Position numbers and translations under genes: made by a program
Shown here: piece by piece, positions 48,993-57,290 of the stretch
Layout: every line of letters starts with the position of its first letter
Numbering within the stretch: position 1 is the stretch's first letter
Notes under the pieces: generated by a model
What the model saw: only the letters and a program-made list of their open reading frames with translations
Told to the model about the DNA's origin: nothing
The model's database searches: none
Source of the DNA: an uncultured Bacteroidales bacterium
GTDB lineage: Bacteria; Bacteroidota; Bacteroidia; Bacteroidales; Bacteroidaceae
Direction of reading: 5' to 3'
NCBI GenBank assembly: GCA_902779315.1
Contig: CACZBC010000019.1
Coordinates: forward strand, 1 to 64,000
DNA length: 64,000 nucleotides

Positions 48993-49040
48993 ATGATGAC
49001 AATTAACATTTGGTGGTGGCGTGATTCGAGATTAGTTTAG
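48993..49040 (+). CDS. trp leader peptide with three consecutive Trp codons
   Basis: A 15-codon ORF, MMTINIWWWRDSRLV, directly downstream of the trp promoter. The three TGG codons (49011-49019) make its translation depend on charged tRNA-Trp. It is followed at 49085 by an intrinsic terminator and then by trpB. This is the classic layout of ribosome-mediated attenuation: stalling at Trp codons would free a region near 49050-49057 (ACGAAGCC) to pair with 49087-49093 (GGCTCGT), preventing terminator formation. Expression control is inferred from structure. A start at the second ATG (48996) is possible. Confidence 0.85.
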   Translation: MMTINIWWWRDSRLV

Positions 49041-49081
49041 TCGCGAAGCACGAAGCCGTTGTATATTGTCAAAAACATAAG

Positions 49082-49115
49082 AAAGAGGCTCGTCGATAGC
49101 GACGGGCCTCTTTTC
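49082..49115 (+). terminator. trp attenuator
   Basis: An 11-bp stem, GAGGCTCGTCG (49085-49095) with CGACGGGCCTC (49100-49110), loop ATAG, extended by A-T pairs into TTTTC. Located between the leader peptide and trpB. Confidence 0.88.
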
Positions 49116-49148
49116 TGTATAAGATGTCAAACTATAAATATAATAATG

Positions 49149-50351
49149 TATATGAGCTATCACGTTGACAAGAAAGGCTATTACGGAGAGTTCGGCGGGG
49201 CTTACGTGCCTGAGATTCTGTTTGGTACGCTCGAAGCTTTGCGTGAGCAATACCAGCAAATCATTGATAGTGAGGGGTTTCTGCAGGAGTATTACAGTCT
49301 GCTTCGCGACTATGTGGGTCGTCCAAGCCCGCTCTATTACGCGAAACGCATGAGTGAGAAGTATGGCTGCCAGCTCTATTTGAAGCGCGAGGACCTGAAT
49401 CATACTGGCGCTCACAAGATAAACAATGCGATTGGGCAAATCCTTTTGGCAAAAAGAATGGGCAAAAAGCGCATCATTGCCGAGACGGGAGCGGGTCAAC
49501 ACGGTGTCGCTACGGCTACTGTCTGCGCCTTGATGGGAATGCCTTGCCGCGTTTACATGGGTGCTTTAGACGTTGAACGTCAGCACATTAACGTGGAGCG
49601 AATGAGGATGTTGGGTGCCGAAGTCTATCCTGTGGAGAGCGGCAACAAGACTCTTAAAGACGCAACTAATGAAGCAATCCGTGATTGGTGCTGCCATCCG
49701 AGCGATACCTTTTATATAATAGGAAGCACAGTCGGGCCTCATCCCTACCCTGAAATGGTCGCCAAACTGCAGAGCGTCATCAGTAAGGAAATAAAATTCC
49801 AACTCCAGGAAAAGGTTGGGCGCGATTGGCCGAACTACCTTATCGCCTGTGTTGGCGGCGGAAGTAATGCTGCAGGTACTATCTACCACTACCTCGACGA
49901 CGAGCGAGTGAAGATTGTTCTCGGTGAAGCAGGGGGAAAGGGAATGGAGACGGAGATGACTGCTGCGTCCCTGAACATCGGAACTGTCGGCATTCTGCAC
50001 GGTAGTCGCATCAAGGTAATGCAGACCGACGACGGCCAAATCATCGAGCCATATAGCATCAGTGCCGGTCTCGACTACCCTGGAACAGGCCCCATGCACT
50101 GCAACCTCTTCGAGACAGGCAGGGCAAAAGTGCTCTCTGTCAACGATGACGAGGCACTTCAGGCTGCCTTCGAACTGACTCGACTCGAGGGAATCATCCC
50201 TGCTCTCGAAAGCAGTCACGCCCTCGCTCTGCTGCCCAAGTTGAAGTTCAAACCAGAAGATGTGGTCGTGCTTACCGTCAGCGGAAGAGGCGACAAAGAC
50301 TTGAACACTTATCTTAACCATAAAGACGAAATTGATTATGAGCGCATATAA
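49149..50351 (+). CDS. trpB: Tryptophan synthase beta subunit
   Basis: 400 residues. Condenses indole with L-serine using PLP. The PLP lysine is K89 in [13 protein letters not shown], the phosphate-binding loop is [10 protein letters not shown] near 235, and the N-terminal [12 protein letters not shown] is typical. As in other Bacteroidales it is the first gene of the trp operon. The start at 49149 gives MSYHV; an ATG six bases earlier is possible. Its alpha partner (last gene of the operon) is broken, so TrpB may depend on external indole. It overlaps trpE by 14 bases. Confidence 0.95.
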   Translation, partial: YMSYHVDKKGYYGEFGGAYVPEILFGTLEALREQYQQIIDSEGFLQEYYSLLRDYVGRPSPLYYAKRMSEKYGCQLYLKREDLNHTGAHKINNAIGQILLAKRMGKKRIIAETGAGQHGVATATVCALMGMPCRVYMGALDVERQHINVERMRMLGAEVYPVESGNKTLKDATNEAIRDWCCHPSDTFYIIGSTVGPHPYPEMVAKLQSVISKEIKFQLQEKVGRDWPNYLIACVGGGSNAAGTIYHYLDDERVKIVLGEAGGKGMETEMTAASLNIGTVGILHGSRIKVMQTDDGQIIEPYSISAGLDYPGTGPMHCNLFETGRAKVLSVNDDEALQAAFELTRLEGIIPALESSHALALLPKLKFKPEDVVVLTVSGRGDKDLNTYLNHKDEIDYERI

Positions 50352-51744
50352 GTTCCATTTCCACACTGCAAGCAAAAAGATTCTGGGCGACCTCATCACG
50401 CCTGTAAGCGCTTATCTGAAAGTGCGTGACGCCTATCCGCAAAGCGCACTTATGGAAAGTTCCGATTATCATGGCGGAGAGAACGCGAAATCCTTCATCG
50501 CGCTTCACCCCATCGCCAGCGTCAGCATCGAGCACGGCATAGGTTTCTGCCGCTTTCCCGACGGCAAAGAAGAGCATTTCAAGATCGACAAGAACTACGA
50601 CACTGCTCGTCTCATCGGCGATTTCCTTGCTTGTTTCGACATCGAGGGCAACGACGTAGGCTACTGCGGACTGTATGGCTACACGACGTTCAACGCGGTC
50701 CGCTACTTCGAGAACATCGCCGTCAAGGACGAGACGCAAGAGGAAAACGATGCGCCAGACATGCTCTACATATTATATAAAGATGTAGTCGTGTTCGATC
50801 ACTTCCGTAACGAACTCACGCTCATCGAGTTGCTTGCCGACGGAGAACAGGACGACCTCGACCAACTGGAGCGGGATCTTGCCAGCCGCAACTACCAAGC
50901 GTTCGACTTCCATCCCGTCGGCGATTGCACAAGCACGTTGACAGATGACGAACATCGCGAGAACATTCGTCGCGGCATACAACATTGCCTGCGTGGCGAT
51001 GTGTTCCAGATCGTGCTTTCACGTCGCTTCAAGCAACGTTACGAAGGTGATGACTTCAAGCTCTATCGTGCCTTGCGAAGCATCAACCCCAGTCCCTATC
51101 TCTTCTACTTCGACTTTGGAGGCTTCCGCATCTTCGGTTCGTCGCCCGAGACACACTGCCGCATCGAGAACCGTCACGCGTATATCGACCCCATTGCAGG
51201 CACAACGAAGCGCACCGGCAATAGTGAAACCGACAGACAGAATGCAGAGTACTTGCGCAACGACCCGAAGGAGAATGCCGAACACGTCATGTTGGTGGAC
51301 CTGGCGCGAAACGACCTCTCGCGCAACTGCCACAATGTGAAGGTTGACTTTTACAAGGACATGCAGTTCTACAGTCACGTCATCCATCTCGTGAGCCGTG
51401 TTAGCGGAGAACTCGATGAAGGCGCAGATTCCATCAAGACCTTCATCGACACGTTTCCTGCAGGCACCCTCTCTGGCGCTCCGAAAGTGCGAGCCATGCA
51501 ACTCATCTCAGAGTACGAGCCGCACAATCGCGGTGCCTACGGCGGCTGCATCGGGTTTATCGGCTTCGAGGGCAATCTCAACCAAGCCATCACAATACGC
51601 ACTTTCGTCAGTCGTAACAACGAGCTTTGGTTCCAAGCGGGTGGTGGCATCGTCGCCAAGAGCAATGTAGAGTATGAACTTCAAGAGGTTAACAATAAGC
51701 TTGGGGCACTTCGCCGAGCCATCGAAATAGCAGGAAAATTATGA
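50338..51744 (+). CDS. trpE: Anthranilate synthase component I
   Basis: 468 residues. Converts chorismate to anthranilate with ammonia from TrpG. The feedback site LMESSDYHG (38-46) corresponds to the Trp-binding LLES element. The chorismate-binding part has [45 protein letters not shown] and YGGCIGFIG. The start at 50338 overlaps trpB by 14 bases and the end overlaps trpG by four bases, indicating tight coupling of the synthase subunits. Confidence 0.95.
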   Translation: MSAYKFHFHTASKKILGDLITPVSAYLKVRDAYPQSALMESSDYHGGENAKSFIALHPIASVSIEHGIGFCRFPDGKEEHFKIDKNYDTARLIGDFLACFDIEGNDVGYCGLYGYTTFNAVRYFENIAVKDETQEENDAPDMLYILYKDVVVFDHFRNELTLIELLADGEQDDLDQLERDLASRNYQAFDFHPVGDCTSTLTDDEHRENIRRGIQHCLRGDVFQIVLSRRFKQRYEGDDFKLYRALRSINPSPYLFYFDFGGFRIFGSSPETHCRIENRHAYIDPIAGTTKRTGNSETDRQNAEYLRNDPKENAEHVMLVDLARNDLSRNCHNVKVDFYKDMQFYSHVIHLVSRVSGELDEGADSIKTFIDTFPAGTLSGAPKVRAMQLISEYEPHNRGAYGGCIGFIGFEGNLNQAITIRTFVSRNNELWFQAGGGIVAKSNVEYELQEVNNKLGALRRAIEIAGKL

Positions 51745-52307
51745 GAAAGATAGTAATCATCGACAATTACGACTCGTTCACCTACAACTTGAGCCACTTG
51801 GTAAAGGAACTCGGGGCTGAGGTGACGGTCTACCGCAACGACCAGTTCGAGATGTCGCAACTCGAGGCATTCGACAAAATCATTCTTTCCCCGGGTCCGG
51901 GCATCCCGAGTGAAGCAGGTTTGCTCCTTGATGTCATCAAGACCTATGCAGGTCGGAAGCCCATACTCGGCGTTTGTCTCGGGCATCAGGCTATTGGCGA
52001 GGTTTTCGGAGGAAAGTTGACAAACCTTGAAGACGTCTATCATGGCGTAGCAACACCCATCACCATAACGGTCAACGACTATCTGTTCGAAGGCTTGGGC
52101 AAGACATTTGAAGTGGGCCGCTACCACTCGTGGGTGGTCGATACGAAAGGTTTCCCCGACTGCCTCGAAGTGACAAGTGTGAGCGAAGAGGGTTTCATCA
52201 TGTCGCTCAGACATCGCGAGTACGACATTCGCGGCATTCAATATCATCCCGAAAGCGTGCTTACGCCTAGTGGAAAGACAATAATAAAGAACTGGTTAGA
52301 ACATTAA
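51741..52307 (+). CDS. trpG: Anthranilate synthase glutamine amidotransferase
   Basis: 188 residues, class I glutamine amidotransferase. Catalytic Cys79 in GVCLGHQAIGE, His169 and Glu171 in QYHPES, and the oxyanion region SPGPGIPSEAG (50-60). It delivers ammonia to TrpE. It starts four bases inside trpE and is 14 bases from trpD. No fusion to TrpD is present. Confidence 0.95.
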   Translation: MRKIVIIDNYDSFTYNLSHLVKELGAEVTVYRNDQFEMSQLEAFDKIILSPGPGIPSEAGLLLDVIKTYAGRKPILGVCLGHQAIGEVFGGKLTNLEDVYHGVATPITITVNDYLFEGLGKTFEVGRYHSWVVDTKGFPDCLEVTSVSEEGFIMSLRHREYDIRGIQYHPESVLTPSGKTIIKNWLEH

Positions 52308-52321
52308 ACTTCCACATTTTT

Positions 52322-53317
52322 ATGAAGCAATATTTACAACGACTCATTGCTGGCGAGACACTTTCGCGGCAAGACACGCACAATATATTGGTGAGCATCA
52401 CCCGCCAGGCCTACCCTACCGAGCAGATTGCCGCTTTGCTGATGGCATTACAGGCAAGAGGCGCGACGGTGGATGAAATGCTTGGTTTCCGCGACGGACT
52501 GCTCGAAACGGGCAAACACATTAACCTCAACGACTTCGACACGCTGGATATCGTGGGCACAGGAGGTGATGGGAAAAACACTTTCAACATCAGTACTTGC
52601 GCTTGCTTCGTGGTTGCCGGAGCGGGATTCAAGGTCTCGAAGCACGGCAACGGCGCAAGCACAAGCGTGAGCGGCGCAAGTAATGTACTGATGGCACACG
52701 GCGTGAAGTTCACCGACGACGAGGATGTGCTCCGACGCTCCATTGAAAAAGCAGGCATCTGCTACCTTCACGCGCCCCTATTCGCCAACGCCATGAAGTT
52801 CCTCGGACCGGTTCGTAAGGCTCTTTCCGTGCCGACGTGTTTTAACTTGCTTGGCCCCTTCATCAATCCCTGCACGCCAAAGAACTCACTTCACGGCACC
52901 GCAACACCCACCCAACTGCGCCTTTATGCCAGTATGCACCAGAGAATTGGCGACAACTACGGCGTCATCTCAAGCTATGACGGCTATGACGAAATCTCGC
53001 TCACCAGCGGTTTCAAGTTCGTGACGCGTCACTTCGAGAAGGTCTATACGCCCCTCGAGATGGGACTTGCCTACGTGAAACCCGAAGAGATATTCGGCGG
53101 AACAACTGGCGAAGAAGCAAAACGCATCTTCGACGATGTGCTGGAGAACAAGGCGACTCGTGCCCAAACGGACGTCGTGGTTGCCAATGCCGCTTGTGGC
53201 ATCAGCCTGATGAACCCGAACCTGCCCATCTCGGACACCGTTGCGATGGCCCGCGAGAGCATCGAAAGCGGCAAAGCTTTGCAATGTCTCAAGAAGTTTA
53301 TTGAACTCAACTCATAA
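52322..53317 (+). CDS. trpD: Anthranilate phosphoribosyltransferase
   Basis: 331 residues. Joins anthranilate and PRPP. Key segments: GTGGDGKNTFNIST (79-92) for PRPP, KHGNGASTSVSG (107-118), NLLGPFINP and the metal-binding DEI region SYDGYDEISLTS. Typical length. It lies 14 bases after trpG and 14 before trpC. Confidence 0.95.
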   Translation: MKQYLQRLIAGETLSRQDTHNILVSITRQAYPTEQIAALLMALQARGATVDEMLGFRDGLLETGKHINLNDFDTLDIVGTGGDGKNTFNISTCACFVVAGAGFKVSKHGNGASTSVSGASNVLMAHGVKFTDDEDVLRRSIEKAGICYLHAPLFANAMKFLGPVRKALSVPTCFNLLGPFINPCTPKNSLHGTATPTQLRLYASMHQRIGDNYGVISSYDGYDEISLTSGFKFVTRHFEKVYTPLEMGLAYVKPEEIFGGTTGEEAKRIFDDVLENKATRAQTDVVVANAACGISLMNPNLPISDTVAMARESIESGKALQCLKKFIELNS

Positions 53318-53331
53318 CAAATCGGTCAGAA

Positions 53332-54120
53332 ATGGACATCTTAGAGGAAATCGTAGCACACAAACGCATCGAAGTGGCCGAGCAGAAGGAGCAAATGCCA
53401 GCAAAGAAACTCTATGCCGAGGTTGAGCGAATGATGTCGGAAGGCGTGACGAATCGATGCTTGAGTCAGGCTTTGACGGAGAACGACTTTGGCATCATCG
53501 CCGAATTCAAGCGCAAAAGTCCGTCGAAGGGATGGATTAAGAAGGACGGCAAACCTGAGATAATTCCGCTTTCTTACGAGCAAAACGGTGCCGCAGCACT
53601 CAGCATCCTGACCGACGAGATGTATTTCGGCGGCTCGCTCGACTACATAAGAAAAGCCCGACCGCTCGTCAATTTGCCCATCCTCCGCAAGGACTTCATC
53701 ATAGACGAATACCAGCTCTTCCAAGCGCGACACATCGGAGCCGACGCCGTTCTGCTCATCGCTGCCGACCTGAGCAAGCAGGAAGTCCGCTCGCTTACTG
53801 CACTTGCTCATGATTTGGCGCTCGAAGTCCTGCTGGAACTGCATTCAGAGCACGAATTGGACTATGCCGACATAGAGGTTGACGCGATTGGCGTGAACAA
53901 TCGCAACTTGGGAACTTTCATCACGGACGTGCAAAATTCGTTCCGATTGGCCGCCCAACTACCTCAAGACAAAGTGCTTGTCAGCGAGAGTGGCATCAGC
54001 AATCCGGACACCATTCGCTTGCTTCGCGAGGCAGGTTACAGGGGTTTTCTCATCGGGGAGACTTTCATGAAGACCGACAATCCTGGTGAAGCATTAAAGA
54101 ACTTCATTTCGCGATTATGA
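53332..54120 (+). CDS. trpC: Indole-3-glycerol phosphate synthase
   Basis: 262 residues, TIM barrel. Active-site signatures AEFKRKSPSKGWI (57-69), LRKDFIIDEYQ and IGVNNRNLGTF, VSESGI. It closes the indole ring. TrpC and TrpF are separate proteins here, unlike the E. coli fusion. Its stop overlaps the trpF start (ATGATG region) by four bases. Confidence 0.95.
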   Translation: MDILEEIVAHKRIEVAEQKEQMPAKKLYAEVERMMSEGVTNRCLSQALTENDFGIIAEFKRKSPSKGWIKKDGKPEIIPLSYEQNGAAALSILTDEMYFGGSLDYIRKARPLVNLPILRKDFIIDEYQLFQARHIGADAVLLIAADLSKQEVRSLTALAHDLALEVLLELHSEHELDYADIEVDAIGVNNRNLGTFITDVQNSFRLAAQLPQDKVLVSESGISNPDTIRLLREAGYRGFLIGETFMKTDNPGEALKNFISRL

Positions 54121-54737
54121 TGATAAAGGTTTGTGGAATGCGAGATGCCGAGAATATTCGGGAAGTAGAACGTTTAGGCATCGACATGATGGGCTTCATC
54201 TGTTGGGAGCGCTCGCCGCGATATGTGAGCGGAGTGCCTGCCTATCTGCCTAAGTGCGAACGTGTTGGCGTCTTTGTTAACCCATCGCTCGACGAGATTC
54301 AGAAGCGGATGGAGGCCTTCGAATTCAGTTACATCCAGCTTCACGGCAGCGAATCGCCAGAGTTTTGCAAGGAAGTTCGAGAGAAGGCGGGCTGCAAAGT
54401 CATCAAGGCTATCAGCATTAGTTCGGAAGCGAACCTCGCTCTTGCTGGTCAATACGAAGGCTTCGTCGATCTGCTTCTCTTTGATACAAAGTGCACAAGC
54501 TTTGGCGGAAGCGGCAAACAATTCAACTGGGACATCCTCTCCGACTACCGAGGGCCCCTACCCTTCCTGCTTTCGGGAGGCATCGGACCTGAAGATGCAG
54601 AGCGACTCAGGCAGCTTCATCACGACAAATGCCTCGGCTTCGACATCAATTCGCGCTTTGAAATCGAGCCAGGCATCAAAGATACAGAAAAGATAAGGAC
54701 TTTCATAAAAGGCATTCAGACTTATGAACAGAATTAA
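54117..54737 (+). CDS. trpF: Phosphoribosylanthranilate isomerase
   Basis: 206 residues, TIM barrel. KVCGMRDAENI (4-14) with the catalytic Cys, QLHGSESPEF, LLLFDTKC and SGGIGPEDAE are family signatures. It performs the Amadori rearrangement between the TrpD and TrpC steps. The gene overlaps both neighbours. Confidence 0.95.
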   Translation: MMIKVCGMRDAENIREVERLGIDMMGFICWERSPRYVSGVPAYLPKCERVGVFVNPSLDEIQKRMEAFEFSYIQLHGSESPEFCKEVREKAGCKVIKAISISSEANLALAGQYEGFVDLLLFDTKCTSFGGSGKQFNWDILSDYRGPLPFLLSGGIGPEDAERLRQLHHDKCLGFDINSRFEIEPGIKDTEKIRTFIKGIQTYEQN

Positions 54738-55439
54738 CAAGATATTTCAAGAGAAGAGCAAAGGCTTGCTCTCGCTCTATTTTTGTGCTGGTCATCCGTG
54801 GGCATTCCCTTCAGTGATCCGATGGCTGACGGCCCAGTTATTCAGGACGCAGCCACAAAGGCGTTGCGAAACGGAATGAGCCTCCAGAAGCTCTTCTCGC
54901 AGTTGGAACCGCTCAGGAAACAAGGCGTTAAGCTCCCCCTCATACTGATGGGCTACATGAATCCCATTTATCACATGGGCTACGAGGCTTTCTTCCGCCG
55001 TTGCAAGGAAGTGGATGTGGACGGCGTCATCATTCCAGACCTGCCCTTCAAGGACTATATGGACGAGGTCAAACCCATTGCAGACAAGTATGATATCAGG
55101 GTTATCATGCTCATCACGCCTGAGACGAGCGACGAACGCATTCGCTTCATCGACGAGAATACCGATGGTTTCATTTATATGGTCAGTTCCGCAGCCACAA
55201 CCGGAGCACAGAAAGAGTTCGACGAAGCCAAGCAGGCTTACTTCTCGCGAATCGACAAGATGGGGCTCATGCACCCTCGTATGATTGGTTTCGGCATTAG
55301 TAACCGACAGACTTTGCAGAGCGCTCAAGCAAATGCGGCTGGGGCCATTATCGGCAGCAAATTTGTAACTTTGCTCGACAAACTGGGGGCTCCGCTCCCC
55401 GCAATTGAGGAACTTTTCAAGGCTCTCGAGGAAGATTAG
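54724..55439 (+). pseudogene. trpA: Tryptophan synthase alpha subunit, internally deleted and frameshifted
   Basis: Normal TrpA N-terminus for 25 codons (MNRINKIFQEKSKGLLSLY, then FCAGHP, ending at 54798), then two bases later the normal sequence resumes in another frame at GIPFSDPMADGPVIQ (54801) and continues to the expected C-terminus at 55439. By comparison with E. coli TrpA, residues 29-50 (about 22 codons) are missing, some 64 bp given the two left-over bases. The lost stretch includes the catalytic Glu (Glu49 in E. coli); the Asp60 equivalent in DPMAD remains. A TTG start at 54783 could give the distal part but without the first barrel strands. Loss of alpha activity follows unless the deletion is an assembly fault. 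Confidence 0.85.
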
Positions 55440-55449
55440 CGAATGACAC

Positions 55450-55560
55450 GTGTGTCGTTGCCAAACATCACGTGTGACGATTGCATTTTACTAACGTGAA
55501 GTTTGCGATTTACTAGTGTGACGTTTGCATTTTACTAGTGTGACGTTTGGCAACTTAACA
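55450..55560. repeat. 22-bp-period intergenic array F
   Basis: Units start at 55450, 55472, 55494, 55516 and 55538; inner units read GTGTGACGTTTGCATTTTA-CTA. It immediately follows the trp operon, which has array E in front. Confidence 0.92.
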
Positions 55561-55644
55561 CGCCATCTTTTTAATTTAGGTTAATCATCCATAATAAAAC
55601 ATAACGGGAAAAGGCTAACTGGCTCATTATTCATGATTTATCAT

Positions 55645-55652
55645 TACCTTTG
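55645..55652 (+). promoter_or_regulatory. -7 box for the anchored unknown protein
   Basis: TACCTTTG, 32 bases upstream of the ATG at 55685. Confidence 0.6.
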
Positions 55653-55684
55653 CAATCAAGAACCACAACCGTAAGAGTTTGAAT

Positions 55685-56152
55685 ATGAAAAAGGTCATGA
55701 TTTCGTTGGCAATTATCCTCGTTGGTATACTTGGCGGCATTTATTATCGGTTTTTCTTTGACAATCGCTTCTTTTTGAGGAACGACACGAAGGAAGTTGT
55801 CCGCCTTTTGTCGGACATTAATGCCGGCGAGGAGTTCGACTTGTCGAGTTTTACGGAGGCTGATAGCGTTTTTGTCGTGGAACCTTATAACGACAGATTC
55901 TTCGAAACGAACAGTCATCTCAAACTCTTGGGTTGCATAAAGAGGAGCATTGAGCACATGACTATTTACGACGGGTGGTGCCAATTGCTCTTTGTCAAAG
56001 GGAATAAAGTGGTCTCGTTTGCTGATATCAATAGAGGTGTGGCTGACTTCTGTGGCATCGATACCTGCAGAACCGACCATCCCAGCCCTAAGTTTTCAGT
56101 CAAAGCGACATTATTTCTTGACGAAAGCAAAAAGGTGCATCTGAAACAATAG
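55685..56152 (+). CDS. Unknown membrane-anchored protein
   Basis: 155 residues. One N-terminal membrane helix (about 3-22) and an aromatic-rich, probably periplasmic part. Two Cys pairs (GWCQLL, FCGIDTCRTD) may form a disulfide or bind metal. No family recognised. An upstream TTG two codons earlier is possible; ATG 55685 is preferred. It is expressed from its own promoter after array F and converges on the transporter genes, with only 12 bases between the stops. Confidence 0.6.
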   Translation: MKKVMISLAIILVGILGGIYYRFFFDNRFFLRNDTKEVVRLLSDINAGEEFDLSSFTEADSVFVVEPYNDRFFETNSHLKLLGCIKRSIEHMTIYDGWCQLLFVKGNKVVSFADINRGVADFCGIDTCRTDHPSPKFSVKATLFLDESKKVHLKQ

Positions 56153-56164
56153 GCTTTCTCGCTC

Positions 56165-56746
56165 TCAAAGACCAAGTATGATGCCGGCAAATCCGCAAAG
56201 CAGAATGATGAGGATTGGCCCGAGACGATAGACCTTTTGGGCAATGAAAGCGAAGAGGAAGAGGAAGATGCTGAGGCAGAATCGCCAGGGGTTCTCGCTC
56301 AACGAACTGAAGTTCTCGGCGTTCATCAAGAGCAAAGTGGCCGCCAAGAGCAAGCCTACAACGGCTGGACGCAAGGCGCTGAAGACGTTCTCGACTGAAG
56401 GATGATTCCTGTATTTCATGAGAAACTTGCTGATGAGCAACATCAAAACGAAACTCGGAAGCACGACTGCAAAGGTTGCAATAAAGCTTCCCAAAACGCC
56501 CCAAGCTGGCGAATAACCTGCGTTAACGAGGGCCGTATAGCCGACATAAGTGGCAGAGTTGATGCCGATGGGTCCCGGAGTGCTTTGGCTGACAGCCACT
56601 ATGTCCGTGAACTGTCCCATTGTCATCCAATGATAATGTCCCACGACCTCGCCCTGAATCATAGAAATCATGGCATATCCCCCGCCAAAACCGAAAAGTC
56701 CGATAAGGAAGAAGGTCCAGAAAAGCTGTAGTAGGAGCGTTATCAT
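56165..56746 (-). CDS. Chromate transporter family protein, half 2
   Basis: 193 residues with five to six membrane helices. GLFGFGGGYAMISMIQGEVV (about 16-35) and QSTPGPIGINSATYVGY are CHR-domain signatures. Together with the next upstream gene it forms a split ChrA: two short CHR proteins instead of one fused protein. Family members export chromate or act on related anions; the true substrate in anaerobes is unclear. Start at 56746, four bases after the first half. Confidence 0.85.
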   Translation of the reverse strand: MITLLLQLFWTFFLIGLFGFGGGYAMISMIQGEVVGHYHWMTMGQFTDIVAVSQSTPGPIGINSATYVGYTALVNAGYSPAWGVLGSFIATFAVVLPSFVLMLLISKFLMKYRNHPSVENVFSALRPAVVGLLLAATLLLMNAENFSSLSENPWRFCLSIFLFLFAFIAQKVYRLGPILIILLCGFAGIILGL

Positions 56747-56750
56747 AGTG

Positions 56751-57290
56751 TCAAGAGTTAAAGTCTTCCTTGAGATACTTACCATAGACATAGCCCGAGA
56801 CGCCTGCCGCGATGACCACAAAGATGGGACTTACCCCAAGCATCCATATCAGGAAGGCTGCTACGAGGGGAATCCAGATGTTGTATCTGTTGATCTTCGC
56901 GCTTTTTGCCATACGGAAGACGGGTATCGCAATGAGTGCCACCACTGCCGGTCGGATGCCTCGGAAAAAGTGTTCCACCCAAACATTCTCGCGGAACTGC
57001 TGGAAGACGAGAGCAATCGCCAGGATGCATAGGAAGGAGGGCAAGCAGGTTCCCAAGGCGCTGACGAACGCCCCTTTGTTGCCCAATCGCTTGTTACCAA
57101 TGAAGATGCTGATGTTGACGGCAAAGATGCCTGGACACGACTGCGCCACCGCAATCAGGTCAAGCAGTTCATCATGGCCCACCCAATGCTTCTCGTCTAC
57201 CACTTTCTGCTCGATAAGCGGAATCATAGCATAACCGCCACCGATGGTGAAAAGGCCTATCTGGAAGAATGTCTTGAAGAGTTCGAACAT
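56751..57290 (-). CDS. Chromate transporter family protein, half 1
   Basis: 179 residues, CHR domain with GLFTIGGGYAMIPLIEQKVV (12-31) and AQSCPGIFAVNISIFIG. It is the partner of the following gene; such pairs work as heterodimers. It overlaps the purL stop by one base (TAATG), so the pair is probably transcribed with purL, an association with no obvious functional reason. Confidence 0.85.
   Translation of the reverse strand: MFELFKTFFQIGLFTIGGGYAMIPLIEQKVVDEKHWVGHDELLDLIAVAQSCPGIFAVNISIFIGNKRLGNKGAFVSALGTCLPSFLCILAIALVFQQFRENVWVEHFFRGIRPAVVALIAIPVFRMAKSAKINRYNIWIPLVAAFLIWMLGVSPIFVVIAAGVSGYVYGKYLKEDFNS

Noticed and set aside
54783..55439. Functional TrpA from a TTG start
   Set aside because: It would lack the first barrel strand, helix and the catalytic Glu; the intact N-terminal codons just upstream in another frame show a deletion instead.
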